62,405 nt of DNA from Solicoccozyma terricola (lineage: Eukaryota > Basidiomycota > Tremellomycetes > Filobasidiales > Piskurozymaceae). The notes under the pieces were generated by a model that saw only the letters and a program-made list of their open reading frames with translations, was not told the origin of the DNA and did not search any database. This document shows positions 20,871 through 33,084 of the stretch, piece by piece; the stretch's first letter is position 1; every line of letters starts with the position of its first letter. A program made the translations under genes and the position numbers. The stretch covers positions 259,106 to 321,510 of the forward strand of contig BCLD01000020.1 of assembly GCA_001600875.1 (NCBI GenBank), read 5' to 3'.

Positions 20871-22160
20871 TCGCCTTTGGAAGCCCGACCTTTGTCTGGC
20901 TTGGTGTGTAAGAAAGTTTATCTGCACGATTTATCTGCTCTATTATATGGAGGTCTGAAATTTGCATCTACCTTGCTGCCGGACTGTCAGTGCTTTCTAT
21001 CACACTGTGACACGGGTTTTAAAACCAGGTAGATAATGAGTGGACCAAGCGCCGTGCAAGGCAACTCCATGGCTTTGCGAGGGGCATATAAAGAAACTTC
21101 AGAGTATGTGTTCTTCCACGTATTTCAAACTCTTAGCTTTTATCCTTGTATCTGGAATAATATTACGGACCATCTTCCTGCAGACGCGAACTTCAAGCAC
21201 CTCGTGCTTGATATGGAAGCAGGTGACGCCTTGCGGTGGACGATAAATATTGCATGCCAGATGTCAGACTTCTTTTTTTTTTCTTTTTTTCCACGAGGAT
21301 AATGCAATCCAGCTGCGGAGTCCTTCCTCGCATCTTGGCGTAAGATCATTACCGTGTGGAGCAGACAAGCCGCCTTCGGCTCAACGCGCATGACTGAGTT
21401 AAGAACGTGTGCTGATAAACGAGCGGGGGATTTGGGAGACGATACCGTGCATAAGATCCCTGTGACAACTACTGACTTAATATGGTACTGCCTACCATAC
21501 CACTGATTGTTAGCCTTTCACGCCTATGATGATACAATTGGTCTCAAAAGACATCACAGCCGGTGTTGTCCTGTATATTGTAATCTGCGTGGCCGTCCAA
21601 CCACTATGACTGCAGTCATTTAGCGAAGGATCCTCCAAAAAAGATCGGCTGCATGGAATCATGTCATCGGCGTCCTTCGGTGCGGCATCCATTCTCGCCC
21701 TAATTCCGCATGAATTGATGTGATCTACAGTCGTGAGTGGGGTGAAGTAGTTCTGTGGGTTTTGTCACCGAAGACCGCAGGTTAAGTGTTGCTTTGGCAA
21801 TGACACATAATTGTTCCTTCGATTGCGTGGAGTTGCTGGCGATACGGGATCTACATTGAGGTGCATTGTGAAAGCGATGCCATAACATTGGTGCCGAATT
21901 AACGGCCTCAGAGGATCAGTTATCATTCATTCCCTTTCCGGGTTCGTGTACATAAGTGGGACCGTTAGCTGATGAAGTGAAAGTTCTCCCGCCAGGGCAT
22001 AGAAAATCATCGCCACCTGCCTATACAACTCCCGCTGTTCCAAAGAGCACCACGCTATATTTCGCAAGACAAACACAACCCCGTTGTTCCCAGGTAGCAG
22101 CAATTAAAGAATCGGAAGAAGCGGATAGATCAAAGGGTTAACTGTGGTGGCTGCAAGTGG

Positions 22161-22440
22161 AAGAGTGGGTCCGGCCTGTAAAATGGCTGAGTGTAGATAA
22201 ATCATAAATCAATTCAGTTAAGCAGTTAAGCAGAGCAGCAGGTGATTTGGTCGTGCAGAGAAATCTGGCGATAAATCATATCGTGCAGACAAATCGCGCA
22301 GATACAACCGTGCAGGTCAATTATTGAATTGATGTCTGACACCGAGATGGAACTTTGGTCAAATGGCTTCTTTTGTTGTAGGGTTCTAGCCTTGCCTCTT
22401 TCTGTTTGCAGTAACCCGCCCCAGCCGCTCTTTACAACTT
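22161..22440. repeat. Direct repeat, copy 1
   Basis: GCCTGTAAAATGGCTGA followed by a 13-nt module array and then GGCTTC...CCAGC occurs in the same order at 23823-24210. The copies are diverged but colinear over about 300 bp. Confidence 0.6.
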
Positions 22441-22544
22441 CGGCTGGGCACGTTTACTCAAGGAATCGCAGTGCCAGAAGCTTCAGTTGATTCTTCTGCT
22501 GTAGAGAGGGTTTAACGTCTTTGGACTTGCGTGTTTGGCAGACA

Positions 22545-22690
22545 ACCAGCTGAGTCGATCGATCTATCTGATTTATCTGTTTTTGCATCTCCAATGTTCA
22601 GGGTGGAAAGTCTTCGCAGGTAACAAACCCTGCTCCTTTTGTACTTGTTTGCTCTTCTAAACTTTCCTCTCAATGGAGACCTCCCAACAA
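22545..22690. repeat. Inverted repeat arm 1 (arm 2 at 23575-23715)
   Basis: GATCG...TCTATCTGATTTATCTG...GCAGGTAAC...TTTGCTCTTCTAA in this arm matches the reverse complement of 23575-23715. Together with the flanking direct repeats this makes a nested arrangement around a core of about 0.9 kb. Confidence 0.6.
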
Positions 22691-23822
22691 CGCAAACGCA
22701 ACATACACCGGTTATGAAGGATGAGGCAGCGTGGGGCGCGCGTCTTGGATGGTGTGATTGCTCAGCTGGTCCAGGTGTCAAGCTTAGCGGGCAAGGTTGT
22801 GATAGCTAAGCAGTGTCATTTCGCAAGAAAAGAGGGATGAGGGCAAAGAGACTGCACAGATAAACGGTCGCTTGTGGAGCTATCAATGTCCCAGTCGGCT
22901 GTCTGTGGCCCAATCAATATTAATCTTCTCAGTCAGGCCGTTATGATTCAGATACATTCTCAACACTTCGGTTGACGGATTAGTGGTCGATATGCAGATA
23001 AATGTCAATTTGAGCAATTGGCTCTTGGGCGCACGATTTCGTAAATAAACCTATCATGTGTTTGACTGGAAAGGGCTTGGTGTGTAAGAAACCGCCCAGC
23101 TGTAACAGTACTGGATGGATGTGGAAAAAGCGTCAGATTCTAATGACGAGAAGCCTGCTTCGGGAACACACACCAATCTGAGAGTGCCATGGGCGCACAT
23201 AAACAAATTTCCCCCATCTTGCCCCTTGGATCAACACAAAATGATTTATCTGTTGGCATGATGGCTGTCAAACCGGTGTTTCACCGGGGAGCAGTCCCCT
23301 TCAAGATTAATAGTCTTATGTATCGACTGGGAGACTGTCTGACATTAACTGCCGCCTTCATCTGGGCCAGTGGTCTCGAGCAAGAGAATCACACAACCTG
23401 TGTCCGAAAGCAGCTGATTGCCATCGCGCTTCTTCCAAGACTAAAGGCTGACTGAGCACCATTCACTCGTGAAGTCACATACCACAGCGATCAAATTGAA
23501 CCACGTCCTCTTGCAAGGAACTCGAGACGTCCGCGCTTGATAATAGGTGTTCATTCCTGGGTTGTTGATTAGTTAGGTGTTCAGTCAGAGGTAGTTAGAA
23601 GAGCAAACAAAGCACACAACGAGAAAGGGCCGTTACCTGCAAAGCCTTTGCTCTATGACCATTGAGTGTACAAAAGCAGATAAATCAGATAGACCGATCG
23701 CATGAGCTGTTTGTGCATTTACACAGGTCTACGCAATCTAGGGATGTCCGAGCCTCGGTACAGCAGATAAATCTGACCAAGATTGTAAGAAGCAGATATA
23801 CCAAAGGTTTGCCTGTGGATGA

Positions 23823-24210
23823 AAGTGGCAGAATGGGTTGCGCCTGTAAAATGGCTGACTGTAAAGAAATCGTCGATCAATTCAGCTGAGCGGATATGCG
23901 GGCGATGCTGCTCAGCAGTGAAGCATATATTTCCTTCTCATTGCGCATCTAGACCTGGCTCGCTTTGCGCACAACGCAACGCTGTTGGCGTTATGTTGGC
24001 GATACCGGAAGGGACACGGTGCAGATAAATCGTGCAGATAAATCGCGCAGACAAATCATATCTTGCAAAAAAATCGCGCAGAAAAATAGTGCCGATAATT
24101 TGTACACCAAGGTTGGGAACTCTGGTCAGAAACAGGCAGATGGCTTCTCCATGTTGCAGACTTCTGACTCCTTTCACCATCCAGTAACCTGCTCCAGCTG
24201 CAGTGATGAT
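23823..24210. repeat. Direct repeat, copy 2
   Basis: Colinear with 22161-22440. It contains the clearest 13-nt period array (24021-24095; CAGATAAATCGTG, CAGATAAATCGCG and three diverged units). Confidence 0.6.
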
Positions 24211-25019
24211 ATGCAAAGATCTTCGATGACCTTTCCACGACTTGAGGTGATCAAACGCACGTTGTCTCCCATGACTCAACACGCCGAAAGGATCATGAAA
24301 TCCCCACTCTGCTTTGGTGACTCGCACAAGCCCCAGAAGCGGCCGACTCGAGAGCAGTAAATATACAGACAAACCGTACGGTGAAATCGAACAAAAAGCC
24401 CCATCGAAACGCATCCCTTCTCTTGCAACGGAGTGTATACATGACTAGGGCGGCTCTATCTGGGAAAGAATGCAGGATGATGGGTGTTCCCGCAAAACCG
24501 TTTGCAAACTTGAAAGCATCTTTGGCGACGACATCCTCGAGTTTTTCGATTGCACTCTCTCGCTGAGAACTGTTTAGAGTCGAACTTGAGATTTACAGCA
24601 GAGTGGAATACGCGGGGTAACCGGAGTTCGATCTATTTGAGTTCCTTCTGAGGAGTTTGGTGGGGCTGGGCGCTTTGTATGCAGGCGGGTCCACAACTGC
24701 ATGCGGGTTAATTCTATCAACGTTTCTTCCAGAGAGGAAGGCGAGCTGCAAACACAACAAACATCAATTCACTGGGCTCTGCACAAAACCAGGTAGGACT
24801 ATGCTACGTGGGGCATCTAAACAACACCTGTATGATCAACTTTTAAATTCCGAATCTCTTTGAAACCCTTCAGTGCGGAAGAACCAAAAGAACCAATAGA
24901 GTCCGAATGGAACAGCCAGACGGAGGCAAGGGCCTAATAATTTGTTGATGATAATGGTACTTGAGTGAGAGGAGAGCAAGAGACAATGGCCAATGCAGTG
25001 CGTGAGCAGCTGAGCCAAA

Positions 25020-25098
25020 CGTTCAAATGGGTGGAACATGCTGAGGCCATACGAGAGATGACGCGTCCAGTATCGAGTAGATTTGTGGTATCCTTACA
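25020..25098 (-). repeat. Gypsy LTR end fragment
   Basis: In minus orientation it reads TGTAAGGATACCACAAATC and later CGTCATCTCTCGTA. It is homologous to the start of the LTR at 50897 (TGTAAGGATACGACCAATC). The rest of the LTR is not clearly traceable. Confidence 0.65.
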
Positions 25099-27070
25099 TG
25101 ACGTGTTAAGAAGTCCATTTATCCACCAGATTGGAGCACTTGGTACCAAACACATGACACACATGTGGAGGCATGCCAGAGCTATGACTGAGAGCTTGTG
25201 AGGAGTTGACCAGCACAATACTGCCTGTACCAGAGAGGGATTAAGCACTAACCCTAAGGCTGGTCAGCCATGTTTTCACTTTGGAATTTCGGCATGCTTG
25301 CTTCTAGAATTCGAAGGGCACCTCTGGGCCTCTCCAAATCAGTGCAAAAGAGTGTGATATACACCCTACAAGCATGGGAATCGGCATTCTAGGTGAGCCT
25401 GTTCTGTGGAATAATGACATGTATTTACTGCTTGTGGCAAATCTGACCATCACCCGTGCAAATTTGCATCTGTTCTGGAGCACTCAGGACAGAGCATCTG
25501 GTACAAAAGCCTTAACAGACTGTATGGAGGTGGCCTGTATCTGTGATCTGGACTTTGGGACAAAGCCGTGAGGGCATCCTTCATCCCTGGAGGGACCCAG
25601 TGCTGATCCGGCGAAGTATCTCAATAGTCGCAATATGACCTTCCCAGCTTAACAACGAATGTAGAGTGGGTTGATAGCTCTCCAGAACACACCATACCCT
25701 AGCGATAAACACACTGTCGGCCATGTAGTTAAAGATTTTGATCTCACTTTCTTGATGCTTCTCGAAGATTTTCTGAACATTTTGCACCAGCTCTGACCAG
25801 CACAGAAATGAGCATCTGCTATGAAAGCCTTAACAACGTATAAGTGCCGTGATCACGTCAATGTAGGCGCGATGGCGCTGAATGGCTACGCTCAATATCC
25901 AGGTAGCATGGTCTATGTGAGTGTCATTCCAACCCCCATTTGGGGATGGCCATGGTGGATATGGGGTATGTCCAGTCACCATGCCTTTTGTATCGGCAGC
26001 ATGATACGCACTCAGAGCTATATGAATATATGTCCCAAAGCCATTTATGTTACATATTGGCTGCTCACCAGCTGTTCCAAGATACACATATGATCGGCAA
26101 AAAAGCCACGTGTGAATTGGTTCGTGTTGCCATGCAGAATATGGCCCAAGTAAAAGTCGTTCAAAATTGCGATAATCAGCCTGGAATTTTGGTAGAATAG
26201 CGCACAGCCATGAACACACATGCTAGGCATTATGGGCAGGTGGGGGGAGTACCCACCTTGAGCGGCGAACGGTTCTAGTGATTGAAAAGTGGGACTCTGT
26301 GTTTTTTTGACGCGATTTTTCCAGAGGGAAAGCTTGATATCTCGATGGTTCCCCGGGGGCATTCGATTCTTGTCTTAACACAGGATGTTCAACACCACCA
26401 TGTGCACCTGCACATATTCTTTACATGGCTGTGGGATGCCTAGGAGGCTGGGCATCCGTGATCCAAGTGGTGTTGAGACCATCAGCCAACCCTGGCCTCT
26501 CCTCCTACCCGTCGAAAAAAATTCAAATCCTCGCGGAGGTAAAATTCTGGCTGAGATCCACCATTTTTGAGCATTCAAACTGCTAGGAGACCCCTTAGAC
26601 ATGAGCACTTGGCCATGAGTTGTTCATAAGGGGGGTAGCCCCGACCCGTAGCTATCTGGGGATACCCGAGCATTCGAGGGTCGCATAGGATGGTGTTGGC
26701 GTGATACCGTTTTTCGAGGTGTTTTTGGCCATTTCGCCGTTCTTGAGCCTTGAAACCCCTCGCAGCCCCCCTAGAAGTGAGCACTTGCCTATGAGCCGTT
26801 AATGACGGATGTGGAGCTCAGTCGTGGCTATCCGATGGTGGTCGAATATGGGGCCCACACTTAGGACTTGATGCTACCCAGCTTGGCATGCTTTTATCGT
26901 GTCCATTTTCCCCCAGCGGGTGGGTGGCAAAAGTGAACCGCTCCAATTTGGGCCCGCTGGCAAGGCGTGGGAGCTGAGGAGAGTATTCGGGGTCGAATGC
27001 TAGGACGATAGAGATAGCTTGAAGACACCAATCCTACAATCTCCTCCTGTGGGATCATCTTTGTGGTGAC
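25099..27070. other. No recognisable gene; diverged repeats
   Basis: Open frames are short and look random. From 26560 to 26870 a segment of about 130 bp occurs twice in direct orientation about 190 bp apart, marked by GAGCACTTGGCCATGAG and GAGCACTTGCCTATGAG, each preceded by GAGCATTCAAAC- or GAGCCTTGAAAC-like text. Confidence 0.5.
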
Positions 27071-27079
27071 TCGGTAAAA

Positions 27080-28205
27080 TGTTGCCATGGAATGCTGTCC
27101 AATACCCAGATTGCCAGCCGAGGCTGCTAGGAGTATATATGCAGCTAGGAATTCCTCAAATTCATGAACAAGTCCCCATGCCAGTTGTCATAAACTCCAA
27201 TTTGTTCGGTTTAATTAAAGTGTGAGCAGAACCAAAAGGCCATTATGCAGTTTCAGTTTAGAAACTGCCCGAACGACTACCTATGCCTTGATGTGTCTAT
27301 GACACCAGTAGTAAAATGTTCCCATGGAATGCTGTCCAATACCCATAATCCCAGCCGAGGCTGCTAGGAGTCCTCATGCCAGTAGTAAAATGTTGCCATG
27401 GAATGCTGTCCAATACCCAGATTGCCAGCCAAGGCTGCTAGGAGTAGATATGCAGCTAGGAATTCCTCAAATTCCANNNNNNNNNNNNNNNNNNNNNNNN
27501 NNNNNNNNNNNNNNNNNNNNNNNNNNNNNNNNNNNNNNNNNNNNNNNNNNNNNNNNNNNNNNNNNNNNNNNNNNNNNNNNNNNNNNNNNNNNNNNNNNNN
27601 NNNNNNNNNNNNNNNNNNNNNNNNNNNNNNNNNNNNNNNNNNNNNNNNNNNNNNNNNNNNNNNNNNNNNNNNNNNNNNNNNNNNNNNNNNNNNNNNNNNN
27701 NNNNNNNNNNNNNNNNNNNNNNNNNNNNNNNNNNNNNNNNNNNNNNNNNNNNNNNNNNNNNNNNNNNNNNNNNNNNNNNNNNNNNNNNNNNNNNNNNNNN
27801 NNNNNNNNNNNNNNNNNNNNNNNNNNNNNNNNNNNNNNNNNNNNNNNNNNNNNNNNNNNNNNNNNNNNNNNNNNNNNNNNNNNNNNNNNNNNNNNNNNNN
27901 NNNNNNNNNNNNNNNNNNNNNNNNNNNNNNNNNNNNNNNNNNNNNNNNNNNNNNNNNNNNNNNNNNNNNNNNNNNNNNNNNNNNNNNNNNNNNNNNNNNN
28001 NNNNNNNNNNNNNNNNNNNNNNNNNNNNNNNNNNNNNNNNNNNNNNNNNNNNNNNNNNNNNNNNNNNNNNNNNNNNNNNNNNNNNNNNNNNNNNNNAATG
28101 CTGTCCAATACCCAGATTGCCAGCCAAGGCTGCTAGGAGTAGATATGCAGCTAGGAATTCCTCAAATTCCATCAACAGGTCCCCATGCCAGCAGTAAAAT
28201 GTTGC
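27080..28205. repeat. Minisatellite of about 115 bp around an assembly gap
   Basis: Units contain AAAATGTTGCCATGGAATGC, TGTCCAATACCCAGATTGCC, AGCCGAGGCTGCTAGGAGTA, TATGCAGCTAGGAATTCCTC and CCCCATGCCAG in fixed order. Copies lie at 27080-27185, 27310-27395 (partial), 27388-27476 and 28097-28205. The 620-N gap (27477-28096) sits inside the array, probably because the units could not be assembled. A second site is at 50741-50896. Confidence 0.85.
27477..28096. other. Assembly gap (620 N)
   Basis: N run flanked on both sides by the same minisatellite unit, so its true length and copy number are unknown. Confidence 0.95.
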
Positions 28206-28932
28206 ACTGAATGCATTGTAAGGAAGCTGGGACCAATTGTCCACCCAGGAATGGCTCCAATGCATGCACAGTGCCGGAACGGTAGCGTGCTCACCCCCGA
28301 TAAATGATTGAGATTCCTTCTTCTTCCACCTAAGGGCCTCTCTGTCCGTCGACTTGAGATGTGTAAGGGCGTATATGATTGCAATACCTGCGTGTTTCAT
28401 TGTTTGCATGTATATCGGAATAACCGAGTTCACGTTGGAATATCTGCTGGTACTGAGGAGATCACTGCTATGGATGCTGTACCGGAGAAAGCCCGCAGAG
28501 ACGCTGCCATCAAGGACAAGAGGAGCGAACCTGTCTACGCAGACTACATCCAGCTCCAATATCAGCGGATGTCCAGAGGTGGTCGAATTTCAGATCAGAA
28601 TGCGCGTGATGAGAGCAACGGAGGGGTACGAACCATGCATATGTGTATGATCAGCTCTCGTGCTTTGCCCGTTATTATTTCTCTGCTGTCAGGTCCTCTG
28701 TGTTGCAGGAGGGAAAGAGATAATCAATCCGCCAAGGTCTCCTCTTCGGATAAATCAGGGTAACAATCCCCTCAAATAACTGGGTAACAGCACATATAAC
28801 ATCTTCCTTGGTCCCCACGCGCGTTGCCTCGTCTCTCGGCTCAGTCGATCGACAACGCAGCACCTGTTCGCTGTTTTTTAATCCCTGTTAAATTTGGAAG
28901 GAAAAAAGAGGGGGGGGGGGGGGGGGGGGGNN
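28206..28932. other. No gene; ends in poly-G and NN
   Basis: No family is seen. Text near 28365-28440 is similar in inverted orientation to the satellite downstream. The G run before NN at 28931-28932 marks a low-quality join. Confidence 0.5.
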
Positions 28933-29660
28933 ATAAGCAGATAATTCAATTACATTCGTCCCAAATTCAGACATGCATGCAAACAAATGAAAGACGTGCG
29001 AATTACATTGATGTGCGTGTTTTCAACTCCCAGTCACATATAGCGCTCCTTCACGACCTGTCCCTCTGGCATCTGACTGAAGACATCCATCTCAGTTGTT
29101 CATTGGGGTTGAAGTATCAGCAGTCAATCCAACTTCAGCTCGGAAATTCAAACCTGCATGCAAACAAGGTGAGTCGCGGGTTTTGATTGCAGTTAAATGC
29201 GCGTATTCAACTCCCAGCCATATATAGAGCTCCTTCCTGACCGGTCACTCAGTCATCTGACTAAAACGGCATTTCGATTGCTCAACGGGCTTGCAGTATT
29301 AGCAGTCAATGCAACTTGAACTGGAAAATTCAGACATGCATGCAAGCAATGTAAAGCGCGGGTATTGCAGTTAAACACGGGTCTTCATCTCGAGTCGCAT
29401 ATATATATAGCTGCTGCGTGACCTGACTCTCTGCCATTTGACTGAAGACGGCATCTCGGTTGTTCATCGATGTTGGAGGATAAGCAGTTGATTCAAGTTG
29501 ACCGCGGAAATACACATATATATGTAACCAATGACAGACAGAGATATTGCAGTCGTATACACGAAACAACTCCCGCATACACAAACAGATCCCCTAACAT
29601 ATCACTCGCTGCATCAAGTGGGTGAGGACTACAACTAGGTTGTTCATATGCAGGGGTAAG
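28933..29660. repeat. Satellite with 181-182 bp unit
   Basis: ATTCAGACATGCATGCAAACAA or a close variant starts at 28965, 29146, 29328 and 29510, that is, every 181-182 bp. Each unit also carries CAACTC(C)...CATATA and a TTGTTCATCG-like block. Copies diverge by perhaps 20-30 percent. The array ends at about 29660, just where the HET gene fragment begins. Confidence 0.85.
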
Positions 29661-29799
29661 CTTCTTTTACCTTTGTCTCTTGGCTGCAGAGGGACGGGAG
29701 TTGGTGCAAGCTGCTCCTGCGTCTTGCCTACATGTCTGATGAAGAGTTGTAGAGGAAAATGAAACGTTGTTCGGGATAGGAGGGCTGGTGTCTAACTTG

Positions 29800-31350
29800 C
29801 AGTCCATTTTCCAACAGCGGCGTTCGACGCAGGACCAAGGAAATGTCTCAATTCGGTTGGCTTGAACTCGTGGTTCGATCGTCTTTGGACCTGCCAGGAG
29901 CTCATGTACAGCAAGCGTATCAGGGTAGTCCGGACCTCGCAAACCATGGCAGACTGCGTGTGGTTGGAGACAGCGACGGAAAACGACGTAGTCCGGCTGG
30001 AGAGATTTGCGCATCTGATGTACCAAGAGAAGAGAAAGAAAGGGCTCTCACCATCCCTTGCGTTCGGCGCGATATCAGTGGGGAACGATTTCTTCTTCAC
30101 CAACGGCATCAGCCTAATGAACGCGTACATTTGGGGGGCCTTCATCAATTGCACCTGCGGAGAAATCTGCACTTGCCAAAAAGAACTCGCGTCCGAACTG
30201 CTTGTCCGATTCCTCCGAGGTGACGGAATCGAGAATCCACGATGGCAAGACGAGCGCGAACGCGAGGAGGAAAGAAGGTCACTCTGTTCTTGTTCCACCT
30301 GGCCGCGCTGGGGAGATCAGTACGGAAGGTCTCGCAACTCCGGGACTACGTCCTCGCTGTGTGGGTTGATTGTCCTCGGTACGAAATACCAGACGGCTAC
30401 AAGAACATGACTTGTCTGCCCTTCTCCAGGACGCGATTATCCAGTTCGAACGCAACTTCGGGCGGAGTCTGGCTACGCATGCGCCATGCTGCTTGTTCGG
30501 GGACAGAGACTCGGGTGTTCTATGGCGTCCGACGAAATATCTTCGAGAGTCTGATGTCCTCGACGCACGGTCGGTGTACGGCGTCGTGTCACGTGCACCA
30601 CTTATAGCCCCTGTGCATGTGGTGGGAGATGCTGTGCCCTTGGTGCCTCGGGGTCAGAACAGATGCTCAATATTGGCCCAAAGTGCGCCCTCCAGGCAGC
30701 ACTTCGAAGACTGCGATACGTGGAACGTGTTCACCCAATTCAAACTTGTGGTGGATCCATTTTTGTCAGATGCATTTCCGGGTCGTCAGCGCGATTACCA
30801 GGGTCGGGACAACGCACTTGATTATCAAGTTGGACAAAGCGTCTGGAGCGAGGAAAACTTCAAGACTCTTCTGGTATGGCCCGAAGTCGCTTTGGATCGC
30901 GAATACCCCTTTCGCTCCACATGGAGGAGCGATCCCGGGACAAATTATCACGATCTCGTATATCAGGTCGTAACCGCGGCCCTTGAACTGCCATATCATG
31001 CTTGCAAACATGCCGGTCTGGAGTTGGTCTCGCTCAGTGACCCGGCGTGTGTGGGCCTGTTTAAACCGGGCGTCGGTTACGAATGGGTTCGGTCAAGCAG
31101 TGCCCAACGTCATCGGTACACGACAATGTGCGTGGCGACCAACCACCTAGGGGGGCATGGATATGGCCCTTCGGACGGGTGCGTATCGCTCGAAGGAGAG
31201 TACGTTGACATTGGGCCGTCTGCCGTGCTGGTGGAGGTGGCAGGGATCTGGGTCACTATGAAGAATGTGGGGGATGTGTACAATGGGTGGCGGCGGACGG
31301 AAGCTGCCAGCGGGCTCGAGCGAACCTTCAGCCATTGTGGCGACCATTAG
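29800..31350 (+). pseudogene. HET-domain protein, N-terminally truncated and frameshifted
   Basis: The first coding piece reads NSWFDRLWTCQELMYSKRIR, the end of a HET (heterokaryon incompatibility) domain with its W-x-R-x-W-T-x-Q-E motif. It continues with FFFTNGISLMNAYIWGAF and CTCGEICTCQKELASELL. A shift near 30280 moves to a frame with LRDYVLAVWVDCPRYEIPDG, and another near 30408 to the frame with LSALLQDAIIQFERNFGRSL that runs to the stop at 31350. The N-terminal half of the HET domain (LSYVWG and the ID block) is missing, and the satellite ends about 140 bp upstream. The long C-terminal region is of the type I associate with basidiomycete HET proteins; its function is unknown. Two one-base shifts could be sequencing errors, but the truncation is real. 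Confidence 0.75.
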
Positions 31351-31716
31351 GGCATGACCGAGCAGAACCGTGCAGTGGCGGTTCTCAAGTCCAATAGAGA
31401 GAGAGTGACCTAGTCGGCTATTGTTCTCTGGTCAGTAGAAGGCATAAGTGTAGCTCGAGCAGTAGTCGAGATCGATGCATCCCCCGCCAGTTCAGTTTAC
31501 AGAAGAGAGGTGCCTGAGGATGTGTAGGTGGAAATCAGTTTTCGAGGAGTCATTTGGTGGACTTGTGGCTTTCAACAACTAGGCCGGCTCAGTCGGCGGC
31601 TATGGTCGAGTGGGCCTTAGGGGGTTACATCTCGGGTCTGGTAGCACTATGAAGCTCTGTTCTACTGGTCTAAACTTCGAAGGAGATTCGAACTTTGAAG
31701 ATTCGTCGAGACTGCG

Positions 31717-32358
31717 ATGTCAATGCAACAGCCGCCAACCGAAGAAGAAGAACAGTGCCAACTAGTCAAACGGCTCAATACACTTGAGGCCGATGCCCTC
31801 AGGGATCACGGTGTGTAGCGCTTCAATGCGATACTGGAATCAAACACTCATGGAACCCGCTGTACAACTTTTGCAGGTGTCAAAGACTTGCCATTCAAGG
31901 AGTTCAGCACGCTTGTTTCTTTCGTCTGCTCAATCGGCATCGCTTTCAGCCTGACTGCAACCACCGTCAAAACCGATATTGAAGAGTTCCCGCCGAACGT
32001 TAAAACGTTATACGGAGTAGCGTCGGTCATATTCGCGGCTGGATTGACATCCGCCATTGCCTGCTCTCTCCTCCTCACTTTGCCAAACGTGGCGGCCCAT
32101 TTCATCAAACGTCACTTCCGTCTGACTCGTGACAATATAGCTCCTTATACGTTCAAGTTCGACTGGCTCATCGCCATCCTTACCGTCTTTGCCGTCGGTT
32201 CTGTTCTCTGTGTCATTGCAGCCTTCGTCATCATTGGTGTGGCTTTACTTAGAGGTCTCGGCGTGGGAATCGGTAGGGCTTTCATCACCGTGGTCTCCGT
32301 AATCGGTGGGACAGGCGTGACCTTACATATCTTCCTCTTCTGTGTCCTAAAACCGTAA
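31717..32358 (+). CDS. Small four-helix membrane protein
   Basis: Exons 31717-31810 and 31877-32358 (intron 66 nt, GTGTGT to TTGCAG) join in frame to 191 residues. The N-terminus is acidic and cytosolic in type (PPTEEEEQCQLVKRLNTLEA). Four hydrophobic segments follow at about residues 42-60, 76-98, 120-146 and 155-185 (LVSFVCSIGIAFSL, SVIFAAGLTSAIACSLLL, LIAILTVFAVGSVLCVIAAF, AFITVVSVIGGTGVTLHIFL). I do not recognise a family. It lies 366 bp downstream of the HET relic on the same strand. The intron choice is supported by the in-frame join DH|GVKDLPFKEF. The reading frame is intact, unlike its neighbour. Confidence 0.7.
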
Positions 32359-33084
32359 AAACAATACGGGTTTTGAACAACACAGGGGTTTTAGAGGAAT
32401 TGGACCTTGAGATGGGTGTTGGACTGTTGTAATATGATATGTGATATAGGTATAGAACTATCCTTCTCTATCTCAGTACAATGCACTCTATGATGCAGGG
32501 ATGAGAAAAGAGAGGATAGGGGGGTTCCGAGGAGTTGAGATGGAAAAGGGTTTGGGTGCTTCCACAGTCACGTGACTGTGGTTCCGACATGGACAACATA
32601 TGTGACATTTGCTAGGTTTCATGGGACAACACCCACAACGGATATGAAAGGTCATACCCTTACATTGGCATAAACCACTGGCTTCTGTTGCCCACCAACT
32701 CTTGAGAATCACCGTCTACTGCAGGTTTCACTGATCTCTTCGCTGTACCGCATGGCGATTGTTAAACTGGACATGTGGCTCGAAAATTTAAGAACCAAGC
32801 GCGACAAGTGCTACTACTTCACTGGCCTTTTGTCAACTCCGGTATAAACCCTACTCCCCCACCCCCTACCACCCCCCTATCCCTCCAAAAATCAGTGATA
32901 TTACTTTTGATGCCCGAATTTCGAATAAATAAAAGGGGTGCGTAAGTGAACGCAATAAGATGTATCCGTCGAATGAGTGAAGGACGAGGGGTGGGAGGTG
33001 ATCTGTAAGAAGGGCGAGCAGGAGGAGGGTCAGTTCGTTGAACCCCACGTAAACAGTTGTACGACTTGACAATCTTGTTGAATA
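32359..33084. other. No recognisable gene
   Basis: Noncoding stretch between the membrane-protein gene and a gypsy-derived repeat. I see no structure beyond short C-rich runs near 32850-32880. Confidence 0.5.

Larger units (their letters stand above)
20871..24940. other. Gene-free repeat region with CAGATAAATC modules
   Basis: No protein family is recognisable. CAGATAAATC or its complement occurs at least seven times (20928, 22566, 23245, 23677, 23764, 24022 and 24035), with many one-mismatch copies, locally in 13-nt period arrays (22250-22320, 24020-24095). Larger direct and inverted repeats are listed separately. Confidence 0.6.

Noticed and set aside
24020..24095. CRISPR-like array of 13-nt units
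   Set aside because: Units are adjacent without unique spacers and the context is fungal; it is a short tandem repeat.
27324..28559. Long open frames on both strands across the second gap
   Set aside because: They consist mostly of N. The rest is minisatellite sequence, with no coding pattern.
28909..28932. Poly-G tract as a G-quadruplex or telomere feature
   Set aside because: It runs straight into NN and resembles the poly-C at the window end, so an assembly artefact is more likely.
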